Assembly (NCBI RefSeq): GCF_000691865.1
Contig: NZ_JMIO01000014.1
Span: forward strand, 1 to 59,611
Direction: 5' to 3'
From: Methanoculleus sp. MH98A
GTDB taxonomy: Archaea; Halobacteriota; Methanomicrobia; Methanomicrobiales; Methanoculleaceae
DNA length: 59,611 nucleotides
Part shown: positions 27,383-35,580 of the stretch, in pieces
Layout of the letters: each line of letters begins with the position of its first letter
Position numbering within the stretch: the stretch's first letter is position 1
The notes under the pieces: generated by a model
What the model was told of the DNA's origin: nothing
The model's input: only the letters and a program-made list of their open reading frames with translations
The model's database searches: none
Made by a program: the position numbers and the translations under genes

Positions 27383-28261
27383 CTACCGTGCCCGGCGGCC
27401 CGGCAACCCCCGCCTCCCGAGATACCGCTCGACATGCGTCTTTTTGATCCCCATCCTGAGCAGGTGTTCGAAGACCTCTTCCCGCCCTTCGATCGCGATC
27501 TCCCGCTTTGCCCGCCGTAGCGCCGCGACCTCGTCAGGGTAGGGGAGCGTCCCGCGCCCCTCCGTCAGGCGCCGGAGTTCGGCCGGATCGCAGCCGGTCG
27601 CGGCGACCCCCTCCCCCGGACGCAGATCGATCCGGCACGTCCCGGCGACGTACTCGATCCGCTGCCACCCCTCCTCCCGGTCGATCACCGCGTAGGAGGC
27701 CGGGGAGCAGTCGAGTGCGACGTAGGCCTTCCCGGCGACCACGGCCGCCATCATCCCGTAGTGGCCGGTGACGATGCACGCCGCGGGGAGGTCGAAGAGC
27801 CATACCCGGTTCGCGAGAGGCGCGTGAGCCACCACGATATCGACCGGCCCTTCGGCCGAGCGGGCCATCCTCCTCTCCTTCCCGGTGGGGACGCCGAGGA
27901 AGCGTATGCCGCAAACGTTCTGCACCTCCCCCGTTATTTCGTGGATGTAAGGATTCGCTTCCGCCGCCTCCCGGACGCGGCCGTAGGTGCCCATCGTGTC
28001 GTCGTTGTTCCCCTCCACGACGACGCAGTGCCGGCCCGCCGCTGCGATCTCGCGGAGGAGGCCGATGAAGAGTTCCGTCTCGTCGAGTTTTGAGCGCGAG
28101 CACCGGTCGTAGGCGGCATCGCCGGCGAAGACGACGATTTCCGGGTCCGTCTCCTCGACCGCCCGGAGGAATGAGCCGATCCCGACCCGGCCGCCGGACG
28201 GCCCCTTCTCCCCTGTCCCCCATGCGAGATCGCTGAATGCGAGTATCCTCGTCCGCGGCAT
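27383..28261 (-). CDS. calcineurin-like metallophosphoesterase with altered metal motifs
   Basis: 292 residues. The order of motifs is that of the family: FSDLAWG, VFAGDAAYD, VEGNNDDTMG, VVAHAPLAN and VTGHYGMM. Two positions deviate: DxH reads D-L-A and GNH(D/E) reads GNND, so one metal ligand and the usual catalytic His are missing. The last 90 residues (RRAKREIAIEGREEVFEHLLRMGIKKTHVERYLGRRGL) form a basic helical tail that could bind nucleic acid. It precedes the AlkD-like gene on the same strand, so a link to DNA metabolism is possible. Activity may be altered or lost. Confidence 0.7.
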   Translation of the reverse strand: MPRTRILAFSDLAWGTGEKGPSGGRVGIGSFLRAVEETDPEIVVFAGDAAYDRCSRSKLDETELFIGLLREIAAAGRHCVVVEGNNDDTMGTYGRVREAAEANPYIHEITGEVQNVCGIRFLGVPTGKERRMARSAEGPVDIVVAHAPLANRVWLFDLPAACIVTGHYGMMAAVVAGKAYVALDCSPASYAVIDREEGWQRIEYVAGTCRIDLRPGEGVAATGCDPAELRRLTEGRGTLPYPDEVAALRRAKREIAIEGREEVFEHLLRMGIKKTHVERYLGRRGLPGRRAR

Positions 28262-28328
28262 GACCCGGAGATACTACCGCAGGAGATGATAGGTTTCGCG
28301 GTCTGTTCGGCAATCCAGCACCTTCGCC

Positions 28329-29633
28329 TCACGGCAGATACCCGTCCACGTACTCGAGGAACCGCTCCACGACGGCCGTCGAGTAGGGCCCTTCCTCATA
28401 CGCTGTCGCGAGGGTCAGGCGGTCGCGGAAGGTGAAGGTGATCAGCAAAAACCCGTACGGCCAGCAGGTGCAGGGGTGGTACTGGACGTCCAGGAGATCG
28501 AGCGTCGCACCGTCCTTTCCGGGGATGGGGAGGTAATCGCCGGGGTCGAAGACCCCGAGGTTCGAGAAGACCGGGTTCTTCTGGCCGGACGTACGGTAGC
28601 GCTCGATCATATCGTCGAAGAACGCCCGCACCGCCGCCATCCCGCCTGCCATGAGTTCCTCGTAGAAGAGGATGGCCGCAACGCCGAGGCTCCCTGCCTT
28701 CCGGCGGGCCGTTATCGCCGTCACCCGGCCGATGATATCCTCGAGCCGCGCCCCCTCCCCGGAGGAGAGGGTGACCTCGTAGGCGATGGAGAGGTTCGTG
28801 AGCGGGCAGTCCTCGTAGAGGCCGGGATACCTCCTCCGCAGATCGGCCGAGGTCAGGAGCGACCGGGGCTCCTCCCGGTCAGCGGGCTCGTCCCGGATCT
28901 TCTGGAACGCAAGGAAGAACGCAGCGATAAGGACGTCGTTCACCGTAGCACCGTGCTCTCTCCCGAACGCCTTTATGCGCCCGAGCCGTTCGGGGGAGAG
29001 CGTCCGGCGGGCGATACGCGGCGTCCCCCTCCCGGTTTGCTCGCTTGGGAAGCGCCACCGGTCGATGAACTGTTCCTCCTCCGCGAGCGCCTGCTGCCGT
29101 TCTTCGCCGGAGTAGAGCGCAAGGATTCTGTCCGTGCTCCGCTCGTAAGGCTCGCGGGGCGGCGGCCGGAAACCGGGGTCGTCCGCGATCCGCCGGTAGG
29201 CCGCAAAGAGGACCCGGGCAAGGGTGAGGGCGCCGGTGGCGTCGCAGAAGCCGTGGTGACAGGAGACCGTCACCAGATCCCCCTCCTTCCTCCGGTAGAG
29301 GCCGACCCGCACCTGCGGCCCGGAACGGACGTCGAGCGGCGGCGGGGGCGTGTGGAGGGGCTCGTCCCCACCTGCCCCGGCGAGGACAAACGCTTCCTCC
29401 CACTGTTCCTCCGGGATCTCCTCCCAGACCGGCCGGCCGTCAACCTCCGCGAACCTCGACCGGAGGTAGGGGTCGGACGCAACGACCCTCATCGTCGCCG
29501 CTCTCATGGCCCCTTCGTCGACTTCGCCGTCGAGTGCGAAGACGACGTGCATCGTCGGATCGTAGATCCGTTCGAAATAGACGTTGAAGATGTCGAAGGC
29601 CGGTGCGGGATGGCGGATTGGCGGGGAAGACAT
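28329..29633 (-). CDS. condensation-domain-like acyltransferase (PapA/alcohol acyltransferase type)
   Basis: 434 residues from the ATG at 29633; an earlier frame opening at 29735 overlaps the TetR gene and is less likely. The catalytic HHxxxD motif is CHHGFCDATGAL (His126, His127, Asp131). Further family features are EEQWEEAF, GATVNDVLIAAFFLAF, and a late LPIPGKDGATLDLLDVQYHPCTCWPYGF. The fold is the two-lobed condensation/chloramphenicol-acetyltransferase type. Relatives transfer acyl groups from CoA or carrier proteins to alcohols or amines, including the mycobacterial PapA enzymes that finish lipids exported by MmpL pumps. It sits just after a TetR gene and opposite an RND exporter, so an acylated lipid or small product is the likely target. 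Confidence 0.72.
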   Translation of the reverse strand: MSSPPIRHPAPAFDIFNVYFERIYDPTMHVVFALDGEVDEGAMRAATMRVVASDPYLRSRFAEVDGRPVWEEIPEEQWEEAFVLAGAGGDEPLHTPPPPLDVRSGPQVRVGLYRRKEGDLVTVSCHHGFCDATGALTLARVLFAAYRRIADDPGFRPPPREPYERSTDRILALYSGEERQQALAEEEQFIDRWRFPSEQTGRGTPRIARRTLSPERLGRIKAFGREHGATVNDVLIAAFFLAFQKIRDEPADREEPRSLLTSADLRRRYPGLYEDCPLTNLSIAYEVTLSSGEGARLEDIIGRVTAITARRKAGSLGVAAILFYEELMAGGMAAVRAFFDDMIERYRTSGQKNPVFSNLGVFDPGDYLPIPGKDGATLDLLDVQYHPCTCWPYGFLLITFTFRDRLTLATAYEEGPYSTAVVERFLEYVDGYLP

Positions 29634-29701
29634 TGTCTCAATCATCTCCTTGCTGCGGGATAACTTCTTGTTCGGCACGCCTTCGTCAAGAAAAGACCGT
29701 T

Positions 29702-30283
29702 CTACTCCAGTATCCTCCGGACGGCGGCCTTCCAAACCCGGTGTGCCTCGTCCCGTTCGAGCCCGACCGCCGATCCCATTCTGATCCCGAGAGCGACCGA
29801 TACGACGATCCTTGTGGAGAGGTCCGTATCGAGGTCGCCCGGGAGACGTCCCGCGGCCTTTTGCTCTTCAAGAGCCCCGGCAATCAGATCGTGTATGGCC
29901 CGGTAATTCTTCCCGACGGCTTCACGGAGGGAGTCGTCCCGCACGGCGCTTGCAAACAGTTCGATGACTGCATTCATCCCCGTTCCGCCTTCGGGGTAGA
30001 TGACGTTATCGAAGATCGCAGAGAGTGTGCCCTCGAGGGTATCCCTGGAGCAGGCATCCCGCAGGCTCTCCGAGAGCCGGGACCGGATATAGGCGAGGGC
30101 GGAAGTGATAAGTTCGTCCTTGCTCTTGACGTAGAGGTAGAGCGTCGCGCGGGAGATGCCGAGCCGGGTTGCGACGTCCTCCATCTTCAGGTTGGAAAAA
30201 CCCTTCTCGTCCGCCTCGGCTATCGCGGCCTCGATGATCCTGCGTCTCGCTTCGTCTTTATACCCGGGCACGACCTTCGGCAT
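29702..30283 (-). CDS. TetR/AcrR-family transcriptional regulator
   Basis: 193 residues. The N-terminal HTH is clear (RRRIIEAAIAEADEKGFSNLKMEDVATRLGISRATLYLYVKSKDELI, residues 14-58), followed by an all-helical ligand-binding domain. TetR repressors leave DNA when they bind a small molecule, often the substrate of a nearby pump. A near-palindrome TAACACATGTGTCA lies six bases before its start and a second, TGACACTGGTGTCA, overlaps the start of the divergent operon, so it probably represses itself, the acyltransferase gene downstream and the exporter. Confidence 0.9.
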   Translation of the reverse strand: MPKVVPGYKDEARRRIIEAAIAEADEKGFSNLKMEDVATRLGISRATLYLYVKSKDELITSALAYIRSRLSESLRDACSRDTLEGTLSAIFDNVIYPEGGTGMNAVIELFASAVRDDSLREAVGKNYRAIHDLIAGALEEQKAAGRLPGDLDTDLSTRIVVSVALGIRMGSAVGLERDEAHRVWKAAVRRILE

Positions 30284-30288
30284 TATAC

Positions 30289-30373
30289 TAACACATGTGT
30301 CAGTAATCTTATATACGATCGATCCGTACTCTGAATAGTGACACTGGTGTCAAACATAATTACTATAGTGTCA
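30289..30373. promoter_or_regulatory. TetR operator pair and divergent promoter
   Basis: Two palindromes share the pattern T(G/A)ACAC-N2-GTGTCA: 30289-30302 and 30339-30352, centred 50 bases apart. A third right-hand half site GTGTCA is at 30368-30373. Between them lies cttatatacg (30309-30318), a near-symmetric TATA region. A rightward transcript would begin near 30339, inside the second palindrome, so a bound repressor would block it. Confidence 0.7.
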
Positions 30374-30625
30374 GAATACGGGGGCCCGCGGCAGGACCCG
30401 GATGCCCGTCGTAAGGAGTCTTCAGAAGAGGAAGATCATCTCGTGCTCTTCGAGGCCCTGGTCCGGGAATACTGCGGGATAGGGTTCTTCGAGTGCCTCG
30501 TCTCTCCGGAGAACGATTACCTGACCTCGGCCGTATGGGAGGAGAGCGGCGGCAGGCCGCCCGCGCTCCTGTGCGCCGTCGTCGAACTGTTGCACCGGGC
30601 GTTTGAGCAGGCGGACGAGCGATGA
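30338..30625 (+). CDS. small acidic hypothetical protein
   Basis: 95 residues from a GTG at 30338, about 25 bases after the TATA region; a GTG at 30368 is an alternative. It is rich in Asp and Glu (RRKESSEEEDHLVLFEALVREY) and contains a compact aromatic/cysteine part (YCGIGFFECLVSPENDYLTS). There is no signal or membrane segment. Its stop overlaps the exporter start by four bases (ATGA), so they are co-translated. I recognise no family. It may be an accessory or regulatory subunit of the exporter. Confidence 0.6.
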   Translation: MTLVSNIITIVSEYGGPRQDPDARRKESSEEEDHLVLFEALVREYCGIGFFECLVSPENDYLTSAVWEESGGRPPALLCAVVELLHRAFEQADER

Positions 30626-32934
30626 AGGCGGTGTTCTCGCATCTCGGCAGATTCATCGCCGCCCGCCCGTATCTTGTCGCCGGCCTGGTCATCTCGCTTC
30701 TGGTCTTCTCGGCGTACGGTGCTTCTTCGATCGCGATGGAGACGGGTATCGAGACATTCGTCGACGCCGGCTCCCCCGAGGGGGTTCTGCTCGACCGTTA
30801 CACCCGGACATTCGGGACGGATCTGGTCTTCCTGGTCGTCGAGTCGGACAACGTACGGGACCCCGCTCTTCTACGTTACGTCGACCGCCTCGGTGCGGAC
30901 ATCGCCGACGAACGCTACGTGGCCGGGATAAGGTCGCTTCCGGCGGCGATACGATCGGTGAACGGCGGTTGTATCCCCGGGACGGAGGTTGAAGTCGTCG
31001 AAACGATCTCCCGCCTCCCGCGGGAGGCCCGGGCACGTTGCGTGCCTTCGGGGACGATGACGCTCCTCTTCGTCACCCTCGAGCCCGACCTCTCCGACGA
31101 CGCAAAAGACCGGGTTCTCGACACCCTTGAAACCATCGTCTCGATCTCGTCCCCGCCGCCCGGGGTGAGCGTCTCAATCTCCGGCGATCCTGTGTTCGAC
31201 AGAGAGATGCAGGAGGCCATGAGCCGGGAGATAGGCATGCTGATAGGAATTGCCCTCGCCCTGATGGTCGCGGCAATCGGACTGCTTTTCAACCATGTCC
31301 GCCACCGCTTCCTTCCCGTGGGGATCATCCTCTGCGGGGTGTTCCTGACGTTCGGCACTCTCGGGTTCTTCGATCTCCGGGTGACTTCGCCGGTCATCGG
31401 ATCGTTTCCCGTGATCATCGGTCTCGGGATCGATTACGGGGTGCAACTCCAGTCGCGACTCCACGAAGAGATCCGGGACAGAAGCCTGCACGACGCAATC
31501 GTCGCCACGCTCTCTCACGCCGGTTCCGTCCACCTGGTCGCGATGTGCACGACTGCTCTCGGGTTCGTGGCCCTCCTCTTCTCTCCGGTCCCGATGATCC
31601 GGGACTTCGGGACCGCCTGCCTGATCGGCGTCGTCTCATGCTTCCTGCTCGCGGTCATCATCGTTCCTGCCTTCTTTGCCATCTTCGGCTACGGGAAGCG
31701 GGCAGAGGGCCGGCAGGGGCCGGCGGACGCCGCGGAAACGGGAGCACTCGCGGGCTACAGCCGGTTTCTCGGCGATCTGGCTGTCAGGGTGGCAAAACAT
31801 CCGGTTCCTGTCATTCTCCTCTTTGCGCTCGTCGCCGTTGCCGGCATGCAGTACGACGACAGGATTGGAATCAACGTCGACCAGCAGTCCTTTGTACCCG
31901 AGACCATGCCTGCACGGGTCAGCCTCGAGAAGGTGGAGCGGGCGATCGGGGGGACGTCCACCGTGCCGGTGATGATCAGAGGCGGCGATATCCTCGATCC
32001 TGAGGTTCTCGAATGGATCGACGCGTTCGGAACGTATGAAGCGGAGCGCCGGGACGAGATCACCGCCCATACCGGCATCGCCACCCTTATCCGGGAGTAT
32101 AACGGCGGGTCGCTCCCCGGATCCGCACATGAGATCGACGCGGTCGTCGCGCGTATCCCCGCCGAAGTCCGTGATGCACACCTCTCAGGCAATTCGGAGA
32201 CGGTGATCGAGTTCGCGACGGTCGATATGGAGATGGATGCGGTGAGCGCCCTCATCGACCGGCTCAGGAGCGACGTTGTCTGGCTCGAACCGCCGGCAGG
32301 ACTGGATATTCAGCCCACGGGTAGATCGACGGTATACGGCGACCTCTACGACGGGATCGTCCTCTCAAAGAACCGGATGACCGTCCTCGGCCTCCTCCTG
32401 ATCGCCATCTTCATGGTCGTCGTATACCGCCGGTTCGACTCCCTGGCGCCGATCCTGCCCGTCGTCATGATCATCGGGTGGAACAACCTGATCATGTATG
32501 CCCTCGATATCGCGTATACCCCGCTCACGGCGTGTCTCGGTTCGATGACCATCGGCCTTGCGATGGACTATACAATCCTGATCCTTGAGCGGTGCAGGGA
32601 GGAGATGGGGAGAGGCCTGGAACTCTATGAGGCCATACGCGAAGGTGTGACGAGGATCGGGATCCCCATCACCATATCCGGGCTGACGACGATATTCGGG
32701 TTCTCGTCCATGCTCGCGTCTTCGTTCTCTATCGTCTCGGGGTTCGGGCAGACGACCGTGATCACGATATTCTTCTCGCTCGTCGGCGGCATCATCGTCA
32801 TGCCCGCGGTCGTCGCCTGGTGCTGCGCAGGGCTCCGGAGCCTTCCGGGCACCGGAGCGGGGCCGCGGCCGAAACATAGCCCGGCCCGCCTCCCATCCCC
32901 CGGCTGCAAATCTTTTTGGTTGGTCGGCGGCTAG
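30622..32934 (+). CDS. RND/MMPL superfamily exporter, HAE3-like
   Basis: 770 residues with about twelve membrane helices in the RND 1+5+1+5 arrangement: helix 1 (14-35), large outer loop (40-200), five helices (203-365), helix 7 (about 390-410), second outer loop (410-580), five helices (580-745). Each half carries the intramembrane Asp of the MMPL type: Asp271 in IGLGIDYGVQ and Asp649 in IGLAMDYTIL, the proton-relay residues. The family fits the largely archaeal hydrophobe/amphiphile efflux-3 group (TIGR00921). It should export lipids or amphiphiles using a proton gradient. The neighbouring acyltransferase and TetR operators suggest the substrate is acylated or toxic. Confidence 0.9.
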   Translation: MKAVFSHLGRFIAARPYLVAGLVISLLVFSAYGASSIAMETGIETFVDAGSPEGVLLDRYTRTFGTDLVFLVVESDNVRDPALLRYVDRLGADIADERYVAGIRSLPAAIRSVNGGCIPGTEVEVVETISRLPREARARCVPSGTMTLLFVTLEPDLSDDAKDRVLDTLETIVSISSPPPGVSVSISGDPVFDREMQEAMSREIGMLIGIALALMVAAIGLLFNHVRHRFLPVGIILCGVFLTFGTLGFFDLRVTSPVIGSFPVIIGLGIDYGVQLQSRLHEEIRDRSLHDAIVATLSHAGSVHLVAMCTTALGFVALLFSPVPMIRDFGTACLIGVVSCFLLAVIIVPAFFAIFGYGKRAEGRQGPADAAETGALAGYSRFLGDLAVRVAKHPVPVILLFALVAVAGMQYDDRIGINVDQQSFVPETMPARVSLEKVERAIGGTSTVPVMIRGGDILDPEVLEWIDAFGTYEAERRDEITAHTGIATLIREYNGGSLPGSAHEIDAVVARIPAEVRDAHLSGNSETVIEFATVDMEMDAVSALIDRLRSDVVWLEPPAGLDIQPTGRSTVYGDLYDGIVLSKNRMTVLGLLLIAIFMVVVYRRFDSLAPILPVVMIIGWNNLIMYALDIAYTPLTACLGSMTIGLAMDYTILILERCREEMGRGLELYEAIREGVTRIGIPITISGLTTIFGFSSMLASSFSIVSGFGQTTVITIFFSLVGGIIVMPAVVAWCCAGLRSLPGTGAGPRPKHSPARLPSPGCKSFWLVGG

Positions 32935-32957
32935 AAGACGGGCGTGGGAGGCCCCGG

Positions 32958-33902
32958 ATGAAGAGAAAGATCATCGATATCGACGAGGAGAAATGCACCG
33001 GGTGCGGGCTCTGCATCCCCGACTGCCCGGAAGGTGCGCTCCAGATCATCGACGGGAAGGCGCGGCTCGTGAGCGACCTCTTCTGCGACGGGCTCGGTGC
33101 CTGTATCGGGACGTGCCCGGAGGGGGCGATCTGCGTCGTCGAACGGGAGGCCGGGCCGTATGACGAGCGGGCGGTGATAGAAAAGATCGTGCCCCAGGGA
33201 GAAGGGGTCATCAGGGCGCACCTCGAGCATCTCCTCGGCCACGGGGAGGAGGGGCTGTACCGCGAGGCCGTCGAGTACCTGAACGAGAATGCTGTCCCGG
33301 TTCCACAGCACGAGACCGCGGTCGGTGGTGCGGCGTGCCCGGGTTCCGCTGCGGTGAGCCTTCCGCGAGGGGAGACTGCGGGGGCTGACCGTGCCGGGCG
33401 GATAGAGTCGGAACTGCGGCAGTGGCCGGTCCAGTTGCAACTCCTGAACCCCGCAGCCTCCTACTTCGACGATGCGGATCTCCTCGTCTCCGGCGACTGT
33501 GTCCCCTTTGCATACGCGGATTTCCATCGTGACTTTCTCCGCGATAAGATCGTGATCCTCTTCTGCCCGAAACTGGATTCGGACGTCGAGGGCTACGTCA
33601 CGAAACTCGCGGAGATATTCTCGCTGCATGCGATCCGCTCCATCACCGTCCTGCATATGGAGGTTCCCTGCTGCAGCGGGGTGCGGTACGTCGTGGATCG
33701 GGCGCTGGAACGCTCGGGAAAGGAGATCCCGGTAAAAGAGCACACCATCCTGATCAGCGGGAGGGTCGCGGAGGAGGGTGAGGGGACGATTCAGCGCCGG
33801 GGTTCCGGGATGGGCCGGGGCCACGGGCCCGGCCTTACCGCCGCGAGACGTACCGGCTCCCCTTCAGGTAAAACCGGAGAGGGAGGTCCGCCGCTTTCGT
33901 GA
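32958..33902 (+). CDS. ferredoxin-like 4Fe-4S protein with C-terminal domain
   Basis: 314 residues from the ATG at 32958, 23 bases after the exporter stop. The N-terminal 65 residues bind one classic cluster (CTGCGLCIPDCPEG) and probably a second with unusual spacing (CDGLGACIGTCPEG). The rest includes HLEHLLGHGEEGLYREA, LLNPAASYFDDADLLVSGDCVPFAYADFH, DKIVILFCPKLD and HMEVPCCSGV, conserved-looking and cysteine-rich but of unknown role. Similar proteins are common in methanogens. It probably carries electrons. The last 22 codons overlap the convergent glycosylase gene and read as low-complexity, so the native end may be earlier. Confidence 0.78.
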   Translation: MKRKIIDIDEEKCTGCGLCIPDCPEGALQIIDGKARLVSDLFCDGLGACIGTCPEGAICVVEREAGPYDERAVIEKIVPQGEGVIRAHLEHLLGHGEEGLYREAVEYLNENAVPVPQHETAVGGAACPGSAAVSLPRGETAGADRAGRIESELRQWPVQLQLLNPAASYFDDADLLVSGDCVPFAYADFHRDFLRDKIVILFCPKLDSDVEGYVTKLAEIFSLHAIRSITVLHMEVPCCSGVRYVVDRALERSGKEIPVKEHTILISGRVAEEGEGTIQRRGSGMGRGHGPGLTAARRTGSPSGKTGEGGPPLS

Positions 33903-34413
33903 TCCCGATCCGGGTCGTCTGCACGATATCCTCCGGCCGGAACTCCGGCGGGTTCGCGGACGATCTGACCTGGAGCGGGCCGTCGCGAAGGGAGGTTCCG
34001 TTCAGGTCCATGGTGATGCCGAGGGCCTGCGCCAGTTTGCCCGGCCCGCTCGCGAGCGAGAGGGGGTCGTCCGTTCCCCGCCGCGCCTGCATGAGGTCGA
34101 GCCCGACAACCGGCTCGAGAGCCCGGACGAGGACCGCCTCCCCCGTGCCCTCCGTCCCCGTCACGACGTTGACGCAGGTGTGCAGGCCGTAGATCCGGTA
34201 GACGTAAGCGTGGCCGGCCGGGCCGAACATGGCCCGGTTCCGCTTCGTCTCTCCCCGGTAAGAGTGGGCCGCCGGGTCTCCCCGGAGGTAGGCCTCGACC
34301 TCGACGATCCGGCCTGCCGTTGTTGTCTCTTCGCAGTGGACGAGCAGGCATCCCAGCAGGTTTTGTGCGACGGTTACGGTATCCCGTTCGTAGAATGCAG
34401 CAGGAAGGGTCAT
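33835..34413 (-). CDS. 3-methyladenine DNA glycosylase (AAG/Mpg family)
   Basis: 192 residues from the ATG at 34413 (MTLPAAFYERDTVTVAQNLLGC). Family motifs are complete: GRIVEVEAYLRGDPAAHSYRG (catalytic Glu and the adjacent Tyr), TKRNRAMFGPAGHAYVYRIYG and LASGPGKLAQALGI. It excises alkylated and deaminated purines in the cytoplasm. Its 3' end overlaps the ferredoxin-like gene. A perfect palindrome GGTGACGGTCACC at 34466-34478 lies about 53 bases upstream and could be an operator. Confidence 0.9.
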   Translation of the reverse strand: MTLPAAFYERDTVTVAQNLLGCLLVHCEETTTAGRIVEVEAYLRGDPAAHSYRGETKRNRAMFGPAGHAYVYRIYGLHTCVNVVTGTEGTGEAVLVRALEPVVGLDLMQARRGTDDPLSLASGPGKLAQALGITMDLNGTSLRDGPLQVRSSANPPEFRPEDIVQTTRIGITKAADLPLRFYLKGSRYVSRR

Positions 34414-34759
34414 GGAGGTTCTCTTCTCCCTGCAAGGTCTCTTTCGCCAGCGCATCAAGGTTCCGGGTGACGGTCACCGGCGTTGGTATCCCCGGGTCAA
34501 GGGGGGTAGGGGTTCCGCGATCAGGAACCCGCCGGCGGCCAACCTCGGCAGCGAACCGGAGCAGGGCAAACGTGTGAATCCGGTGCACTACAAACAGAAC
34601 AGTCAAAATCGTCGAATAAAGGAGCCATTGTCATCCGCTGAGGGTTGCCCGGGGGTCGTTTCATAAATGATCCCCTGAGGACCTAACGGTTAAATATCGG
34701 GGGCACCACAAGAACTACTGTTACTACCCTACAGCAATCCTCATCAGGAGGTTTTTGAT
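34414..34759. other. divergent promoter region without a gene
   Basis: It contains the palindrome at 34466-34478 near the glycosylase, a ggttaaatatc TATA box at 34689-34699 for the cupin gene, and AGGAGG at 34747-34752. No coding frame is convincing. Confidence 0.45.
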
Positions 34760-35161
34760 ATGAAGAAAGGATTTGCAATAGATATCGAAACCGAGACAGT
34801 AAAGAACACCGAATTCCGCAGGGTCCTTTATACGAGCAATTTCAGCCAGCTCGTGCTGATGCGGCTGAAGCCCGGTGAGGAGATCGGTGCGGAAGTGCAT
34901 GACGACATCGACCAGTTCTTCCGGTTCGAGGAAGGCGAAGGGGTTGTCGTGATCGACGGCACGGAGCACGCCGTCAAGGACGGCAGCGCCGTGATCGTGC
35001 CGAACGGCGCGAACCACAACGTGATAAACACCTCAAAGACCGCCGATCTCAAACTCTACACGATCTACTCCCCGCCGGAGCACCGGGACAAGGTCGTGCA
35101 CAAGACCCGCGAAGAGGCCGTGGCTGACGACGAGCACTTCGACGGGAAGACGACCGAGTGA
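34760..35161 (+). CDS. cupin-domain protein
   Basis: 133 residues, with a very strong AGGAGG site eight bases before the ATG and a TATA box about 65 bases upstream, so expression may be high. The single cupin barrel shows both motifs: PGEEIGAEVHDDIDQFFRFEEGEG and PNGANHNVINTS, with His/Glu metal ligands. Such stand-alone cupins range from sugar isomerases to dioxygenases and binding proteins, and no substrate can be named. It ends in an acidic, charged tail (REEAVADDEHFDGKTTE). A T-run terminator follows. Confidence 0.85.
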   Translation: MKKGFAIDIETETVKNTEFRRVLYTSNFSQLVLMRLKPGEEIGAEVHDDIDQFFRFEEGEGVVVIDGTEHAVKDGSAVIVPNGANHNVINTSKTADLKLYTIYSPPEHRDKVVHKTREEAVADDEHFDGKTTE

Positions 35162-35176
35162 TTCTTCCGGAATCGC

Positions 35177-35200
35177 CCTAAAATCGTATCTTTTTTTTAT
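35177..35200 (+). terminator. poly-T terminator after the cupin gene
   Basis: Eight T residues (about 35191-35198) follow ctaaaatcgtatc without a strong hairpin, the usual form of archaeal termination. Confidence 0.5.
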
Positions 35201-35226
35201 CGTTACGGTTAAAGGCCGGGACGCCT

Positions 35227-35493
35227 TCAGTCTTCCCGCTCGATCTCGCCGCCCGCCTCCCGGATCGTTGCCTCGATATGCTCCAGGAGAGCGGTGTCGT
35301 GTGTGGCGAAGTCCAGCAGGGGAAAGCCCGCCACGAGGGGGATGGGCTTGAAGACCGCAAGCGGCGCTTTTCCGTCTCTCTCCGGGTTCTCGCCCGGGGC
35401 GATGACGGCGGTCGTCCCGTCGCTCCAGACCGCGAGGTTCCCGTAGCCCTGTGCATCCCATAGTTTCTGGACGATCTCACGTGTGTGCAACAT
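35227..35493 (-). CDS. small hypothetical protein
   Basis: 88 residues from the ATG at 35493 (MLHTREIVQKLWDAQGYGN); the frame extends upstream to 35550 without support. The sequence has a short helical start, a beta-rich middle (LAVWSDGTTAVIAPGENPERDG) and an acidic end (ATIREAGGEIERED). There is no signal peptide or membrane segment. I do not recognise the family. It lies downstream of the AI-2E-type membrane gene on the same strand but 88 bases apart, so an operon is possible. Confidence 0.6.
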   Translation of the reverse strand: MLHTREIVQKLWDAQGYGNLAVWSDGTTAVIAPGENPERDGKAPLAVFKPIPLVAGFPLLDFATHDTALLEHIEATIREAGGEIERED

Positions 35494-35580
35494 TATCTGT
35501 TCCCAGAAGAGAAGGTGCGCGAAGAGGGCATCAAACCTCCGGCATGGCATCGGAGAAAAATATGAGCTGGTGTTCTTCCC

